DNA of 64,000 bases, taken from contig NZ_FOVR01000011.1 of the NCBI RefSeq assembly GCF_900115225.1, positions 146,045 to 210,044 on the forward strand, in the 5' to 3' direction. The position numbers were made by a program, and so were the translations under genes. The notes beneath the pieces were generated by a model. It saw only the letters and a list, made by a program, of their open reading frames with translations. It ran no database searches and had not been told where the DNA came from. Origin of the DNA: Cohaesibacter marisflavi. GTDB taxonomy: Bacteria > Pseudomonadota > Alphaproteobacteria > Rhizobiales > Cohaesibacteraceae. This document shows positions 20,746 to 33,680 of this stretch, piece by piece. The stretch's first letter is position 1. The number at the start of each line of letters is the position of its first letter.

Positions 20746-22962
20746 TTGTCGTCAAAGCGTCAAATTGTGTCAGTTCTCGTCCCGGTTTATGTGGATAGTT
20801 GTTACAGTTATCGAGTGCCTGTCGATTCGCCTTCTTTGTTTGGCGATGAAACGGGGCGGGGGTTTGATGGGGGACTTGAGCCGGGGCAGGTGGTCAGGGT
20901 TCCGTTGGGGCCGCGCTCCGTGCTTGGCGTGGTGTGGGATGATCCCAGTGAATTTTCCGATGAAGCAAGGCTCAAGGATATTCAGGAAGTTTACCACGGG
21001 GTGCGCCTGTCTGAGGATTTCCGCAAATTTGTTGACTGGATTGCGCAATATACGCTGTCTCAGCGCGGCATGGTGCTGCGCATGGTGCTGCGCGGCGAGG
21101 ATGCGCTGTTGCCGCCCAAGCCGGTTGCAGCACTCAGGCTGACGGGCGACGCTCCAGAGCGCATGACCAAGGCGCGTGCGCGTGTGTTGGAAGCTATAGA
21201 AGGCGGATTGGCTGAGACAAAGGCCGCCATCGCAGAGCGGGCTGGCGTCTCGTCATCGGTGGTTGATGGCTTGGTAAAGAGCGGGACACTCACTCAATGC
21301 CAATTGCCCCCTCCGTCCCTGATGGAGCCGCCGCAGGCTGATTTCGCACCCCCTGCCTTGTCTGACCTTCAGGCTGAGGCCGCTGAAGAAATCCGCAAGA
21401 TTGTTGAGGCTCAGGTCTTCGAGGGTGTGTTGTTGGACGGGGTGACCGGTTCGGGCAAGACCGAGGTTTATTTCGAAGCTGTTGCCGAGGCGTTGCGTCA
21501 GGGCAAACAGATTCTCATTCTCGTGCCCGAAATCGCGCTGACAGATGCCTTTTTGCATCGCTTTGAAAGCCGATTCGGTGTGCGACCGGGGGAATGGCAC
21601 TCCGGCCAGGCCCAGCGTTACAAGAATCTTGTCTGGCGCGGGGTGGCTACGGGCGAAGTGCAGGTGGTTGTCGGGGCTCGGTCTTCCCTCATGCTGCCTT
21701 TCCGCGATCTGGGGCTGATCGTGGTCGATGAAGAGCATGACGGTGCCTACAAGCAGGAGGACCGCGTCATCTACAATGCTCGGGATATGTCGGTGGTGCG
21801 CGGTCACCTGTCCGGTTTTCCCGTGATTCTGGCCAGCGCGACCCCGTCGGTAGAGAGTCGCAACAATGCTGATCAGGGGCGCTATAGGCACATCCGGTTG
21901 CCAAGCCGTTATGGCGGTCAGTCGATGCCGGATATTTCCCTGATTGATATGCGCGTCAATCCGCCCGAGAAGGGTAGCTGGCTTTCTCCTGTTCTCATTG
22001 ATGCAGTCAACGAGACCATTGAAGCGGGGCAGCAGAGCCTGTTGTTCCTGAACCGGCGCGGCTATGCGCCGCTTACCCTTTGCCGAACCTGCGGGCATCG
22101 CTTTCAGTGCCCTAACTGTTCAACATGGCTGGTGGAGCATCGCTTCCGCAAGCAGCTTGTCTGTCATCATTGTGGCCATTGCGAGCCTGTTCCGCCTGCT
22201 TGTCCGCAATGCGGAGATGAGCATAGTCTGGTGGCATGTGGCCCCGGAGTAGAGCGGATTGCCGAAGAAGCGGCGACTCGTTGGCCGGATCACAAAATTG
22301 TTATTCTCTCCAGCGATCTCATACATGGGGTGCAGCAATTGCGGGCCGAGCTTGATCTGATCGCCTCGGGAGAGGCGGATATCGTGATCGGCACACAGCT
22401 GGTTGCCAAGGGGCATAACTTCCCCGGCATGACTCTTGTCGGGGTGATCGATGCCGATCTTGGACTTGCGCATGGCGATCTAAGAGCAGGCGAAAAGGTC
22501 TTCCAGACCTTGGCACAAGTGACAGGGCGGGCCGGGCGTGTGAAGGGGCAGGGGCGAGGCCTGCTTCAGAGCTATGTACCTGATCATCCGGTTATTGCTG
22601 CGCTTGCGAAAGGCGAAAGAGAAGAGTTTTACACATATGAGTTGGACCAACGTCGCAAAGCGGCTATGCCACCTTTTGGTCGACTGGCTGCTGTGATTCT
22701 GTCTTCGGAGCATCGCGAGGCCGCTCTGGCCTATGGTCGGGAGATGGTGAGGGCCGTTCCTCATGAGGAAGGGGTGCGGGTGCTGGGGCCCGCTGAAGCC
22801 CCGATTTCCGTGCTTCGTGGACGTTTTCGCTTTAGACTTTTGGTGATGGCTCCGCGCTCTTTTTCGCTGTCGCAATGGCTGCGTCGCTGGCTCGCGCAAA
22901 GCCCTAAAATCGCAGGATCTTTACGTATTCAGGTGGATGTAGACCCGGTTTCCTTCATGTAA
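20746..22962 (+). CDS. priA: Primosomal protein N' (PriA helicase)
   Basis: TTG at 20746, with AGGGA five bases upstream, gives 738 residues, close to the usual length; GTG at 20767 is the alternative. Walker A is in 'LDGVTGSGKTEVYFEA', motif II is DEEH in 'VVDEEHDGAYK', and eight cysteines in four CxxC pairs ('CRTCGHRFQCPNC', 'CHHCGHCEP', 'CPQCG') form the zinc-binding insertion. It reloads the replisome at stalled forks. It lies upstream of the atp operon, as in other Hyphomicrobiales. Confidence 0.95.
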   Translation: MSSKRQIVSVLVPVYVDSCYSYRVPVDSPSLFGDETGRGFDGGLEPGQVVRVPLGPRSVLGVVWDDPSEFSDEARLKDIQEVYHGVRLSEDFRKFVDWIAQYTLSQRGMVLRMVLRGEDALLPPKPVAALRLTGDAPERMTKARARVLEAIEGGLAETKAAIAERAGVSSSVVDGLVKSGTLTQCQLPPPSLMEPPQADFAPPALSDLQAEAAEEIRKIVEAQVFEGVLLDGVTGSGKTEVYFEAVAEALRQGKQILILVPEIALTDAFLHRFESRFGVRPGEWHSGQAQRYKNLVWRGVATGEVQVVVGARSSLMLPFRDLGLIVVDEEHDGAYKQEDRVIYNARDMSVVRGHLSGFPVILASATPSVESRNNADQGRYRHIRLPSRYGGQSMPDISLIDMRVNPPEKGSWLSPVLIDAVNETIEAGQQSLLFLNRRGYAPLTLCRTCGHRFQCPNCSTWLVEHRFRKQLVCHHCGHCEPVPPACPQCGDEHSLVACGPGVERIAEEAATRWPDHKIVILSSDLIHGVQQLRAELDLIASGEADIVIGTQLVAKGHNFPGMTLVGVIDADLGLAHGDLRAGEKVFQTLAQVTGRAGRVKGQGRGLLQSYVPDHPVIAALAKGEREEFYTYELDQRRKAAMPPFGRLAAVILSSEHREAALAYGREMVRAVPHEEGVRVLGPAEAPISVLRGRFRFRLLVMAPRSFSLSQWLRRWLAQSPKIAGSLRIQVDVDPVSFM

Positions 22963-22988
22963 TCTTTTTGCTTATGCGAAGGGATGAA

Positions 22989-23025
22989 ACTGTGTAGAAC
23001 AGGCTCATAAGCCTGGTTTCACAGT
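22989..23025 (+). promoter_or_regulatory. Hairpin in the priA-atpH gap
   Basis: Inner arms caggct (23000-23005) and agcctg (23010-23015) and outer arms actgtg (22989-22994) and cacagt (23020-23025) are all perfect pairs. Only a weak T-rich stretch follows, so it may be a poor priA terminator or a leader element of the atp operon. Confidence 0.4.
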
Positions 23026-23197
23026 ACGATTTACGACTTATGGCTTTAACCGCAATGTTGCGCATGCTCATTCCATGTGCTAGACGAGCTAGCGGTTTCA
23101 GGGATTTATATCCCCGGACAGATGAGACAGACTTCCAGGGAAGATAAGGGCTTTTATTGGCTCATGTTTTCGCATTATGGTTGGGAGTATTCTCCAA

Positions 23198-23776
23198 ATG
23201 TCAGAGAGCGACCAAGTGACAGATACAAATTCAGAAGTTTCAGGAGTGGCCGAACGTTACGCTCGCGCGTTGTTCGATCTTGCTCTCGAAGAAAAGGCAA
23301 TCGATGCGGTGGAAGCTGATCTTGCACGCATTGAGGCCATCATGGATGAAAGTGAAGATTTCATGCGGCTTGTTGAAAGCCCTGTCTTTACTGCTGACGA
23401 GCAACTCTCGGCTGTTTCAGCGCTTTTGGACAAGGTCGGCATGTCCGGCACTGTCGGAAACTTTGTTCGTGTCGTTGCTCAAAATCGCCGGCTGTTCTCT
23501 CTGCCGGGAATAATTAAAGCTTTTCGCAAAATCCTTTCCATCCATCGTGGTGAGCAGGTGGCAGAAGTCACGTCCGCTCAGCCTTTGGGCGATGACGACT
23601 TGACTGCGCTCAAAGCGTCGCTCAAGGAAGCGTTGGGCAAGGATATTGCAATTCATGCCAAGGTCGATGCAGATATTCTGGGCGGCCTTGTTGTAAAAGT
23701 AGGCTCGCGGATGATTGACTCATCTGTGCGCACTAAACTCAACTCGCTCAAGATTGCACTGAAAGAGGTCGGCTGA
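23198..23776 (+). CDS. atpH: ATP synthase F1 delta subunit
   Basis: The ATG at 23198 gives 192 residues. '[18 protein letters not shown]' near the N-terminus and the C-terminal '[21 protein letters not shown]' are the delta/OSCP signatures. It joins the F1 head to the peripheral stalk. The frame is open to an ATG seven codons upstream, but the GGGAG at 23181-23185 suits the later start better. Its TGA overlaps the atpA ATG by one base, indicating translational coupling. Confidence 0.95.
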   Translation: MSESDQVTDTNSEVSGVAERYARALFDLALEEKAIDAVEADLARIEAIMDESEDFMRLVESPVFTADEQLSAVSALLDKVGMSGTVGNFVRVVAQNRRLFSLPGIIKAFRKILSIHRGEQVAEVTSAQPLGDDDLTALKASLKEALGKDIAIHAKVDADILGGLVVKVGSRMIDSSVRTKLNSLKIALKEVG

Positions 23777-25305
23777 TGGATATTCGGGCCGCGGAAATTT
23801 CCGCAATCCTCAAAGAGCAGATCAAGAACTTCGGCACAGACGCTCATGTCTCCGAAGTTGGTCAGGTTCTGTCTGTTGGTGACGGTATCGCCCGCATCTA
23901 TGGTCTGGATAATGTCCAGGCCGGTGAGATGGTGGAATTCCCTGGTGGAATGCGCGGTATGGCGCTCAACCTTGAAATGGACAATGTCGGCGTCGTGCTG
24001 TTTGGCGATGACCGAGGCGTTAAGGAAGGCGATGTGGTCAAAAGGACCGGCGCCATCGTTGACGTACCTGTCGGCAAGGGCCTTCTGGGCCGTGTCGTTG
24101 ATCCGCTTGGTAACCCAATTGATGGTAAAGGCCCGATCGAGGCCGACGAACGCCGTCGCGTGGACGTGAAAGCGCCGGGCATTATCCCGCGTAAATCCGT
24201 TCATGAACCAATGCAGACAGGACTCAAGGCCGTGGACGCCTTGATCCCGATCGGTCGTGGACAGCGCGAGCTGATCATTGGTGACCGTCAGACCGGTAAA
24301 ACCGCGATTGCTCTTGACGCGATCCTGAACCAGAAGTCGATCAACGACACTGGAGAGGAAAGCGAAAAACTCTATTGCGTTTATGTTGCTATTGGTCAGA
24401 AGCGCTCCACCGTTGCCCAGTTCGTGAAAACGCTGGAAGAAAACGGTGCGCTGGAATATTCGATCATCGTGGCTGCTACGGCTTCCGATCCTGCTCCAAT
24501 GCAGTATCTGGCACCGTTTGCCGGTTGCGCCATGGGCGAATTCTTCCGTGACAATGGCATGCACTCGCTTCTGGTTTATGATGACCTGACCAAGCAGGCT
24601 GTGGCTTATCGCCAGATGTCCTTGCTTCTGCGTCGTCCTCCAGGGCGTGAAGCTTATCCAGGTGACGTGTTCTATCTGCACTCTCGTCTGTTGGAACGCG
24701 CTGCGAAGCTGAACGAAGACAATGGCTCTGGCTCCATGACCGCTCTGCCGGTTATTGAAACCCAGGCAAACGACGTGTCCGCGTTCATTCCGACCAACGT
24801 GATTTCCATTACCGATGGTCAGATCTTCCTGGAAACCGATTTGTTCTATCAGGGTGTTCGTCCTGCTGTGAACGTTGGTCTGTCCGTGTCCCGCGTGGGC
24901 TCTTCGGCACAGATCAAGGCCATGAAACAGGTTGCCGGCCCGATTAAGGGTGAATTGGCACAGTATCGTGAAATGGCCGCGTTTGCGCAGTTCGGGTCCG
25001 ACCTTGATGCCACGACCCAGCGCTTGCTGAACCGTGGTGCCCGTTTGACCGAGCTTTTGAAACAGCCGCAGTTCTCACCTCTTCGGGTGGAAGAACAGGT
25101 CGCTGTGATCTATGCCGGTGTGAACGGTTATCTGGACACCATTGAAGTTAGCCAGGTTCGCTCGTTCGAAGAAGGTCTGCTTTCCGTGATGCGCAACGAG
25201 CACAAGGATGTGCTGGAAGCCATTCGCGAGAAGAAGGCTCTCGATGACGAAATTACATCTAAACTGAAGGCGGCGGTCGACGGTTTCGCAAAGAATTTTG
25301 CGTAA
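23776..25305 (+). CDS. atpA: ATP synthase F1 alpha subunit
   Basis: The 509-residue protein has the P-loop '[13 protein letters not shown]' and the '[17 protein letters not shown]' signature of the alpha chain. It holds the regulatory nucleotide sites of F1. It is second in atpHAGDC and overlaps atpH by one base. Confidence 0.98.
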   Translation: MDIRAAEISAILKEQIKNFGTDAHVSEVGQVLSVGDGIARIYGLDNVQAGEMVEFPGGMRGMALNLEMDNVGVVLFGDDRGVKEGDVVKRTGAIVDVPVGKGLLGRVVDPLGNPIDGKGPIEADERRRVDVKAPGIIPRKSVHEPMQTGLKAVDALIPIGRGQRELIIGDRQTGKTAIALDAILNQKSINDTGEESEKLYCVYVAIGQKRSTVAQFVKTLEENGALEYSIIVAATASDPAPMQYLAPFAGCAMGEFFRDNGMHSLLVYDDLTKQAVAYRQMSLLLRRPPGREAYPGDVFYLHSRLLERAAKLNEDNGSGSMTALPVIETQANDVSAFIPTNVISITDGQIFLETDLFYQGVRPAVNVGLSVSRVGSSAQIKAMKQVAGPIKGELAQYREMAAFAQFGSDLDATTQRLLNRGARLTELLKQPQFSPLRVEEQVAVIYAGVNGYLDTIEVSQVRSFEEGLLSVMRNEHKDVLEAIREKKALDDEITSKLKAAVDGFAKNFA

Positions 25306-25335
25306 CTTTGGACTGACGGGGAACGGAGGCTAATC

Positions 25336-27677
<2,342 letters not shown>

Positions 27678-27716
27678 GCGGCTTCTTCCCGGCGGAGAAG
27701 GAAGTAGGTACACATC

Positions 27717-28121
27717 ATGGCTGAAGCTTTTGGTTTTGAACTTGTGTCTCCCGAGAGACTGGTTCTTTCCGAATCCTGTGTCTCTGTTCTGGTTCCAGGT
27801 ACAGACGGTTACTTCACCGTGCTCAATAACCATGCTCCTGTTATTTCCACGATTGCTCCGGGTATCCTGGAAGCAGAACTGGAAGATGGCAGCAAACGCG
27901 ATATCTATGTTCGCGGTGGTTTTGCCGATGTCAACGACGCGGGTCTGAAGATCCTCGTCGAACAGGCGCTTCCGGTTGAAGAGCTGGACCATGAGAAGAT
28001 GGCTCAGCTGATCAAGGACGCTGAAGAGGATGTCGCCGACGCGGAGACCGATGATCAGCGCAATGAGGCTACTTTGCGCTTGGCTCGATTGCAGAAGATT
28101 CAGGTTGCTGTCGCTCAGTAA
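27717..28121 (+). CDS. atpC: ATP synthase F1 epsilon subunit
   Basis: The 134-residue protein has the beta-sandwich N-terminus 'FELVSPERLVLS', 'VPGTDGYFTVLNNHAPVIS' and a short C-terminal helical hairpin. It links gamma to the c-ring and can inhibit ATP hydrolysis. It is the last gene of the operon and is followed by a terminator. Confidence 0.96.
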   Translation: MAEAFGFELVSPERLVLSESCVSVLVPGTDGYFTVLNNHAPVISTIAPGILEAELEDGSKRDIYVRGGFADVNDAGLKILVEQALPVEELDHEKMAQLIKDAEEDVADAETDDQRNEATLRLARLQKIQVAVAQ

Positions 28122-28485
28122 TTGAACAAGACATTTACAATCAAGAAGCTGCGGATGGTTTCATTCGCGGCTTTTTTTATGTCTAATACTTGAATCGAAT
28201 AAGTATTTACATCATTGATGTTTTTTCCAATATTGTACGCCCTTAAACAAAGAAGCGCCTTTTGTCGTAAAATATATTGTGGAGTAAAATTGCCAATAGC
28301 GGGTGATACAATTGTGCAATTATCTGAATTTATTGATTTTTATTTTTAAACCTGAGGTGGCATAGCCTAATGGGGTCCCGCCTTTTCCTTGCGATTTAAA
28401 GATGCGTTAACTCCCGAAATCAATCCTAGAGGAGGGTGGAATGTGTTGCGAAACACGCATAGGCGTCGCTTAAGGGAAGTAACAG
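28122..28485. other. AT-rich intergenic region upstream of the first chemoreceptor
   Basis: 364 bp with the atp terminator at its left end. The rest is markedly AT-rich, without an ORF, and presumably holds the promoter of the chemoreceptor gene. No sigma-factor box is assigned. Confidence 0.5.
28144..28178 (+). terminator. Rho-independent terminator of the atp operon
   Basis: aagctgcg and cgcggctt pair with one G-U across an 11- to 12-nt loop and are followed by seven Ts, about 25 bp after the atpC stop. Confidence 0.82.
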
Positions 28486-30576
28486 ATGACTACGAACGAA
28501 GAAATCACAGATCTCGCAGGGGGGCGCGGTCGCAAAAAGGGGCGGAAAGCAAGTAAACCGATGCATTGGCTTAAGCGCCTCAAAATTGGCCATCGGATCT
28601 TTCTTGGCTTTCTTGTCGTGATCGCGGTTCTTAACGGCGTATCCTTCTTTGCCGGTCAGGCATTGAACAGACTTGATACGAGTTTTGAGAAATACGGTGA
28701 TTTTGCGGGTGATTCCATTATTGCGACGCAGCTGCAGACACAGCTGGTTGATCTGCAATTGTCGGCGCGTGAATATCTTTCGCAACCGAGCAAGAAGAAT
28801 GTTGATCGTTTCAAGCAGCGTTATGCTGACCTGCGGCAACTCCTGGCCACGGCCAATGACGAAATTCAGGATCCCGAACGGGTCAAGCTGCTGGAATCGA
28901 TTGATTTCAACGTTGAGGACTACGATATCGGCTTTGATACGCTTGTCGCACTGATGAACAAGCGTAACGAGCTGGTCAATAAGACACTTGCTGAAATCTC
29001 GGATGATATCGACACAAAGATTGACGCGATTGATAGCACAATTGCCAATTCCCTCGATCTTGGCTTGAGCATCTATGCTGTCGATATTCGGGAAAGCATG
29101 CTGCTTGCACGCGTCAATCTGATGAAATTCATCGATGATGGTAAAGAAGACAGCTTGGCCGCTGCTTCGAACCATCTTGACGCGTTGCGTTCAGCGGTTA
29201 GAAAAATCCGGGATGCAACGGTGAATGAGGACCTGAAGACAGGCCTTATTCGTTTGTCGTCAAGGGTGGATGACTATAAAAGCATGATGGCGTCTTTGCA
29301 GAATACCATTGCAGAGCGCAATATGGTGCGAGAACAAACTTTGGACACCCGGGCAACAGAAATTCTGAAGGCTTCAAGGGAGATTGTTTCGACTGTATCT
29401 TCCGATAGTGATGCGGTTGAGGCGTCTGTTAAAAGCAATTTCGAAAGCACGACGAAGATGCTGGTTCTGGCAACGATTCTTTCCGTGTTGGTTGGTATCG
29501 GCTGTGCCTTGTTGATTTCACGCGGTATCACAAAACCTTTGCTGGCGATTACGGTGGCTATGAAGCAATTGGCATCGGGACAGCTCGACTTGGATGTACC
29601 GGGCAAGGAGCGGGGCGATGAAATTGGTGAAATGTCCGCTGCCCTGGAAGTGTTCAAGCAGAATGCGCTTCGCACGAAGGAGTTGGAGCAAACACAGGAA
29701 GAAAATCAGCGCCGAGCGGAAGTTGAAAAACGCGCAATGATGGGCAAGATGGCCGATGACTTCAACGAGCATATCGGCGGGATCATCGATACCGTGTCCA
29801 ATGCGTCTGAAGAGCTCAGTTCCAATGCTCAGGCAATGGCAGACGTGTCCGAGCAGACTGAAAAGCAGGTCTCAGAGGCTTCAGTGGCCTCCGCCCAGAC
29901 TTCGGGCAATGTACAGACGGTTGCGACTGCAACAGAAGAGATGACCAGCACGATTGGTGAAATCAGTTTGCAAGTGCAACAGGCGTCCGGTTCTGCGCGT
30001 GATGCGGTCACCAAAGTGGATGCGACAAACCAGATGATGGAGATGCTTGCGCACAATTCCAACAAGATTGGTGAAGTGGTCGAAATGATTTCCAAGATTG
30101 CGGAACAGACCAATCTTCTGGCTCTCAATGCGACCATTGAATCGGCGCGTGCCGGTGAGGCAGGCAAGGGGTTTGCTGTTGTAGCCGGTGAGGTCAAGGC
30201 GCTGGCGGGGCAAACTGCCAAAGCGACCGACGAGATTGCCCTGCAGATTAACGAAATCCAGACGGCGACCGAAAAGGCCTCCTTATCGATGCATGATGTC
30301 AGTCAGGTTATCCAGAAACTTGACGAATTTACGGCCACAATTGCCTCCGCCATGGAACAGCAGAATTCTGCTACGAGCGAGATTTCGAGTTCAATCCATC
30401 AGGCTGCGCAAGGGACGGAAGTTGTCGACAACAGCATCAATTCGGTCTCCAAGGCGTCGCAGGAAGCCTCGCAGGCATCGTCACATGTCATGGTTGCAGC
30501 GCGAGAACTGGCGAAACAATCCGACTTCTTGAAGTCGGAAGTTCAGAGCTTCATTGCTCATGTCCGGGAGGGATAG
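28486..30576 (+). CDS. Methyl-accepting chemotaxis protein
   Basis: The 696-residue receptor has a basic cytoplasmic N-terminus, TM1 at about 38-57, a roughly 265-residue alpha-helical periplasmic sensor and TM2 at about 325-347. A HAMP domain ('[10 protein letters not shown]' onward) and the coiled-coil signalling domain follow. The hairpin tip has '[18 protein letters not shown]' near residue 540. It should signal to CheA/CheW in the chemoreceptor array; the ligand is unknown. There is no C-terminal CheR/CheB-tethering NWETF-type pentapeptide. A paralog follows directly and shares the same architecture. Confidence 0.95.
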   Translation: MTTNEEITDLAGGRGRKKGRKASKPMHWLKRLKIGHRIFLGFLVVIAVLNGVSFFAGQALNRLDTSFEKYGDFAGDSIIATQLQTQLVDLQLSAREYLSQPSKKNVDRFKQRYADLRQLLATANDEIQDPERVKLLESIDFNVEDYDIGFDTLVALMNKRNELVNKTLAEISDDIDTKIDAIDSTIANSLDLGLSIYAVDIRESMLLARVNLMKFIDDGKEDSLAAASNHLDALRSAVRKIRDATVNEDLKTGLIRLSSRVDDYKSMMASLQNTIAERNMVREQTLDTRATEILKASREIVSTVSSDSDAVEASVKSNFESTTKMLVLATILSVLVGIGCALLISRGITKPLLAITVAMKQLASGQLDLDVPGKERGDEIGEMSAALEVFKQNALRTKELEQTQEENQRRAEVEKRAMMGKMADDFNEHIGGIIDTVSNASEELSSNAQAMADVSEQTEKQVSEASVASAQTSGNVQTVATATEEMTSTIGEISLQVQQASGSARDAVTKVDATNQMMEMLAHNSNKIGEVVEMISKIAEQTNLLALNATIESARAGEAGKGFAVVAGEVKALAGQTAKATDEIALQINEIQTATEKASLSMHDVSQVIQKLDEFTATIASAMEQQNSATSEISSSIHQAAQGTEVVDNSINSVSKASQEASQASSHVMVAARELAKQSDFLKSEVQSFIAHVREG

Positions 30577-30952
30577 TCCTTCTCAGAAAACCTGATTGAG
30601 AAAGGCCGTGTATGTTGTGCATGGCCTTTTTTATATTGTATTATTATATGAAACTCTAATATAGATTCAAAGGTAACTTACAAAATATAATATTTGTAAA
30701 TAAAACTTTTAGCCGAAGTTAAATAGGTTTTGGACATTTTGGTTTTGTACGAATGTGTGTTGTTTGTAGACTATTGGATATAGAAAATTTTTTAACAATT
30801 TATAAATTTAAATTAACGTTTACATTCAATTCGTTAATGTCATTAAGTTTTCATACACTGAAAATTAACCAATTGTTAACCATGCTCAACAAGTCTTGAG
30901 GTTGTCTTCTGATTCAACTCATCTGGAAGTGGATGCTCTGGGGGAACTTGGC
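30577..30952. other. AT-rich intergenic region between chemoreceptors
   Basis: 376 bp containing the terminator of the first receptor and then very AT-rich DNA with no ORF. A TTG-initiated in-frame extension from 30896 is possible for the next gene but has no ribosome binding site. Confidence 0.5.
30601..30632 (+). terminator. Rho-independent terminator of the first chemoreceptor gene
   Basis: aaaggcc (30601-30607) pairs with ggccttt (30623-30629), and Ts continue to 30632. It lies about 25 bp after the stop codon. Confidence 0.8.
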
Positions 30953-33061
30953 ATGTCTATACAATCAACTGGGGGTAGTCCCTCTCTTGTTAGTGCTCCG
31001 TTGATTTCTCCGGGCGCTTCGCAAAAGAGGGGCTTTTCCTTTTTCCGAAATGTGAAAATCGGTGCGAGGATTTATCTGGGCTTTGCCATTGTGCTTTGCC
31101 TTCTGGCCGGTCTGACGATTTACGGGAATTCGAAACTGACTGGTCTGGAAGGGCGCATCGTAATCTATGGTGACAAGGCGGGCGATGCTCTTTTGCTATC
31201 CGATATGCAAAGAGCCGTGACGGAGCTACAGCTGGCCGCTCGTGAATATGTCGGAACCTCGTCTCCGGAAGCCGCAAATGAAGCCGAGAAGGAGTATAAA
31301 GCTCGTTTTGATGTCATCCAAACCCTGATGGTCGACGCGCATGATGAATTGCAGAAGCCAGAACGTGTGGCTTTGCTCAACAAAATCGAGGGCAGACTTG
31401 GTGCTTATAGAGACGGGTTCACCAACATCATGCGGTTGAAGGAGGAATCCCATCATCTGCTCTATGACATCCTTGCGCCTACCGGAGACATTATCACGGG
31501 TTCCTTGCATGGCATCCACGAAGGCGCTTATTCCAACAGTCAGCTATCCTTGCTGAACAAAATCGGAGATGCGCAGGAAAGCATGTTGCTCGCACGGCTG
31601 TCGGTCATGAAATTCTGGTCCGATGGAGAAAGAGAAGCTGCCGTGAAGGTGACCCAGTATCTGGCTGAGCTGGAAAACAAGCTGGTGCAAATGCGTGGGG
31701 CGATCGTGGGGGATCAGGATCAGTTCAAGCTGGAGCTGGCGCTTAAGAACACCCAGCTTTACCAGTCATCAGTCCAGAAGATGGTTGATGCCATCGAAGA
31801 GAGCCAGCGTATCAGACTGGAAACCCTGGACGATGGTGCGAACGAGATCATGGCTGCCGCCAAGGCCATTACAGTCTCTGCAAAGGCTGAAGAAGAGAGC
31901 ACACAGGAAGGCGTAAACAAGCAAATAGACGACTTCCACTTCATGCTGCTAAGCGTCGGGGCTGCTGCTTTGATTGCTGGTATCGTGAGTGCTTTCGTCA
32001 TCGCACGCGGTATCACGAAGCCAGTCGTGGCGCTGACTTCGACCATGGGGCGTCTGGCGCATGGTGAGCTGGGCGTTGATGTGCCCGGCGTGGTGCGCGG
32101 TGACGAAGTTGGCAAGATGGCTGCTGCGGTGGAAGTCTTCAAGCAGAATGCGATCAGAGCGCGTGAGCTGGAGGCCGAACAGGAAGAGCAGAAGCGGCGC
32201 ACCGAGCAGGAAAAACGGCAGATGATGATGGCGATGGCCGATGATTTCGATGCGCATGTCGGCAGTATTGTTCAGACTGTTTCGGCTGCGTCCACCGAAC
32301 TAAACGCCAGCGCCAAGTCGATGTCTGATGTCTCCGAACGGACAGCCAAACAGGTGACGGACGCCTCCGCAGCCTCACAGCAGACTTCGGGCAACGTACA
32401 GACGGTTGCCACGGCAACTGAGGAGATGACGAGCACGATTGGCGAGATCAGCGAGCAGGTGCTTCAGGCATCCAAATGTGCGCGTGATGCGGCTGGCAAG
32501 GTGACCCAGACAACGGCCCAGATGGCCACGTTGGCCGAGACGTCATCCAAGATTGGCAAAGTCGTGGAAATGATTTCTTCCATTGCCGAGCAGACCAACC
32601 TTCTGGCGCTTAACGCGACTATCGAATCTGCGAGAGCTGGAGAAGCAGGCAAGGGGTTTGCCGTGGTGGCTGGCGAGGTCAAGGCGCTTGCTGGGCAAAC
32701 GGCCAAGGCAACAGAAGAGATTGCCAAACAGATTGGCGAGATCCAGACCGCTTCGCGGGATGCATCCACCTCCATGGATGAAGTGTCTCACGTCATCCAA
32801 AGCCTCGATGAGATTTCGGCCGCCATCGCATCGGCGATGGAAGAACAGAATGCGGCGACCAAGGAAATTTCAGGCAGCGTGTTCCACGCCGCTCAGGGAA
32901 CCGAGGTTGTCAGCGAGAATATCCAGCATGTTTCGAAAGCTTCGCAGGAGGCCGCGGCGGCGTCTGCTCAGGTGATGGGGGCCGCAGACGAGTTGAACAA
33001 ACAATCAGCTCTGCTCAAGTCCGAGGTCGACAAGTTCATGGAGCAGGTGCGCAATGCATAA
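30953..33061 (+). CDS. Methyl-accepting chemotaxis protein
   Basis: The ATG at 30953, behind a GGGGGAA stretch, gives 702 residues. The layout matches the upstream receptor: TM1 near 38-58, a helical sensor domain with '[10 protein letters not shown]' (paralog '[10 protein letters not shown]'), TM2 near 330-352, HAMP from 'GITKPVVAL', and the tip '[18 protein letters not shown]'. The two receptors are nearly identical around the tip and more different in the sensor, so they probably arose by duplication and detect different signals. It has its own upstream region and terminator. Confidence 0.95.
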   Translation: MSIQSTGGSPSLVSAPLISPGASQKRGFSFFRNVKIGARIYLGFAIVLCLLAGLTIYGNSKLTGLEGRIVIYGDKAGDALLLSDMQRAVTELQLAAREYVGTSSPEAANEAEKEYKARFDVIQTLMVDAHDELQKPERVALLNKIEGRLGAYRDGFTNIMRLKEESHHLLYDILAPTGDIITGSLHGIHEGAYSNSQLSLLNKIGDAQESMLLARLSVMKFWSDGEREAAVKVTQYLAELENKLVQMRGAIVGDQDQFKLELALKNTQLYQSSVQKMVDAIEESQRIRLETLDDGANEIMAAAKAITVSAKAEEESTQEGVNKQIDDFHFMLLSVGAAALIAGIVSAFVIARGITKPVVALTSTMGRLAHGELGVDVPGVVRGDEVGKMAAAVEVFKQNAIRARELEAEQEEQKRRTEQEKRQMMMAMADDFDAHVGSIVQTVSAASTELNASAKSMSDVSERTAKQVTDASAASQQTSGNVQTVATATEEMTSTIGEISEQVLQASKCARDAAGKVTQTTAQMATLAETSSKIGKVVEMISSIAEQTNLLALNATIESARAGEAGKGFAVVAGEVKALAGQTAKATEEIAKQIGEIQTASRDASTSMDEVSHVIQSLDEISAAIASAMEEQNAATKEISGSVFHAAQGTEVVSENIQHVSKASQEAAAASAQVMGAADELNKQSALLKSEVDKFMEQVRNA

Positions 33062-33104
33062 TTGGTGAGCGAGCAACGATAAGAAAAGTCCCCCAACATC
33101 TTTT

Positions 33105-33131
33105 GAGGCTGCGCGGCGCAGCCTCTTTTTT
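33105..33131 (+). terminator. Rho-independent terminator of the second chemoreceptor gene
   Basis: gaggctgcg (33105-33113) pairs perfectly with cgcagcctc (33117-33125) and is followed by six Ts. Confidence 0.88.
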
Positions 33132-33166
33132 ATGGGCGGCTTGCGGCTGACTGGTCCGCTACCCAG

Positions 33167-33670
33167 TCAGGCTGCCAGATCGGCGAAGGCCTTGACGACA
33201 TCCAGATAGACATCGCGTTTGAAGGGGACGATGAGATCCGGTGTTTTGGCCAAGGCCTCCCAGCGCCAACCTTCAAATTCCTGCGGATGTTTGCCCTTGG
33301 CGGGATTGATCACTTCAATCTCGGATTCATCGCCTTCGAAGCGGAAGGCAAACCACCTTTGTCTCTGGCCCTTGAACTTACCAATTTTGCCAGCCTTCAC
33401 CACGTGATCGGGAAAGTCATAATACAGCCAGTCTGGCGCCTCTCTGATAAGCGATACGGACTTGATGGAAGTTTCCTCGTAGAGCTCACGGATTGCCGCC
33501 TGGAGGGGCTCCTCGCCCTTGTCGATGCCGCCTTGGGGCATTTGCCAGGTGTAGTTGCTATTCTCAAGTTCGGAGGCGCCATAGCGGTTGCCGATCCAGA
33601 CCTTGTTTTCATGGTTGAACAGGCAGATGCCCACGCAATCGCGATAGGGCAGATTATCTTTTTTGGCCAT
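33167..33670 (-). CDS. rppH: RNA pyrophosphohydrolase (Nudix)
   Basis: The 167-residue protein has the Nudix box 'GGIDKGEEPLQAAIRELYEET' type motif and the RppH N-terminus 'YRDCVGICLFN' with 'WQMPQGG'. It removes pyrophosphate from 5'-triphosphate RNA to start decay, and also hydrolyses diadenosine polyphosphates. It starts 10 bp after the stop of the polysaccharide-deacetylase gene, so it is the last gene of an envC-ctpA-deacetylase-rppH operon. Confidence 0.93.
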   Translation of the reverse strand: MAKKDNLPYRDCVGICLFNHENKVWIGNRYGASELENSNYTWQMPQGGIDKGEEPLQAAIRELYEETSIKSVSLIREAPDWLYYDFPDHVVKAGKIGKFKGQRQRWFAFRFEGDESEIEVINPAKGKHPQEFEGWRWEALAKTPDLIVPFKRDVYLDVVKAFADLAA

Positions 33671-33680
33671 CTTGGATGCC

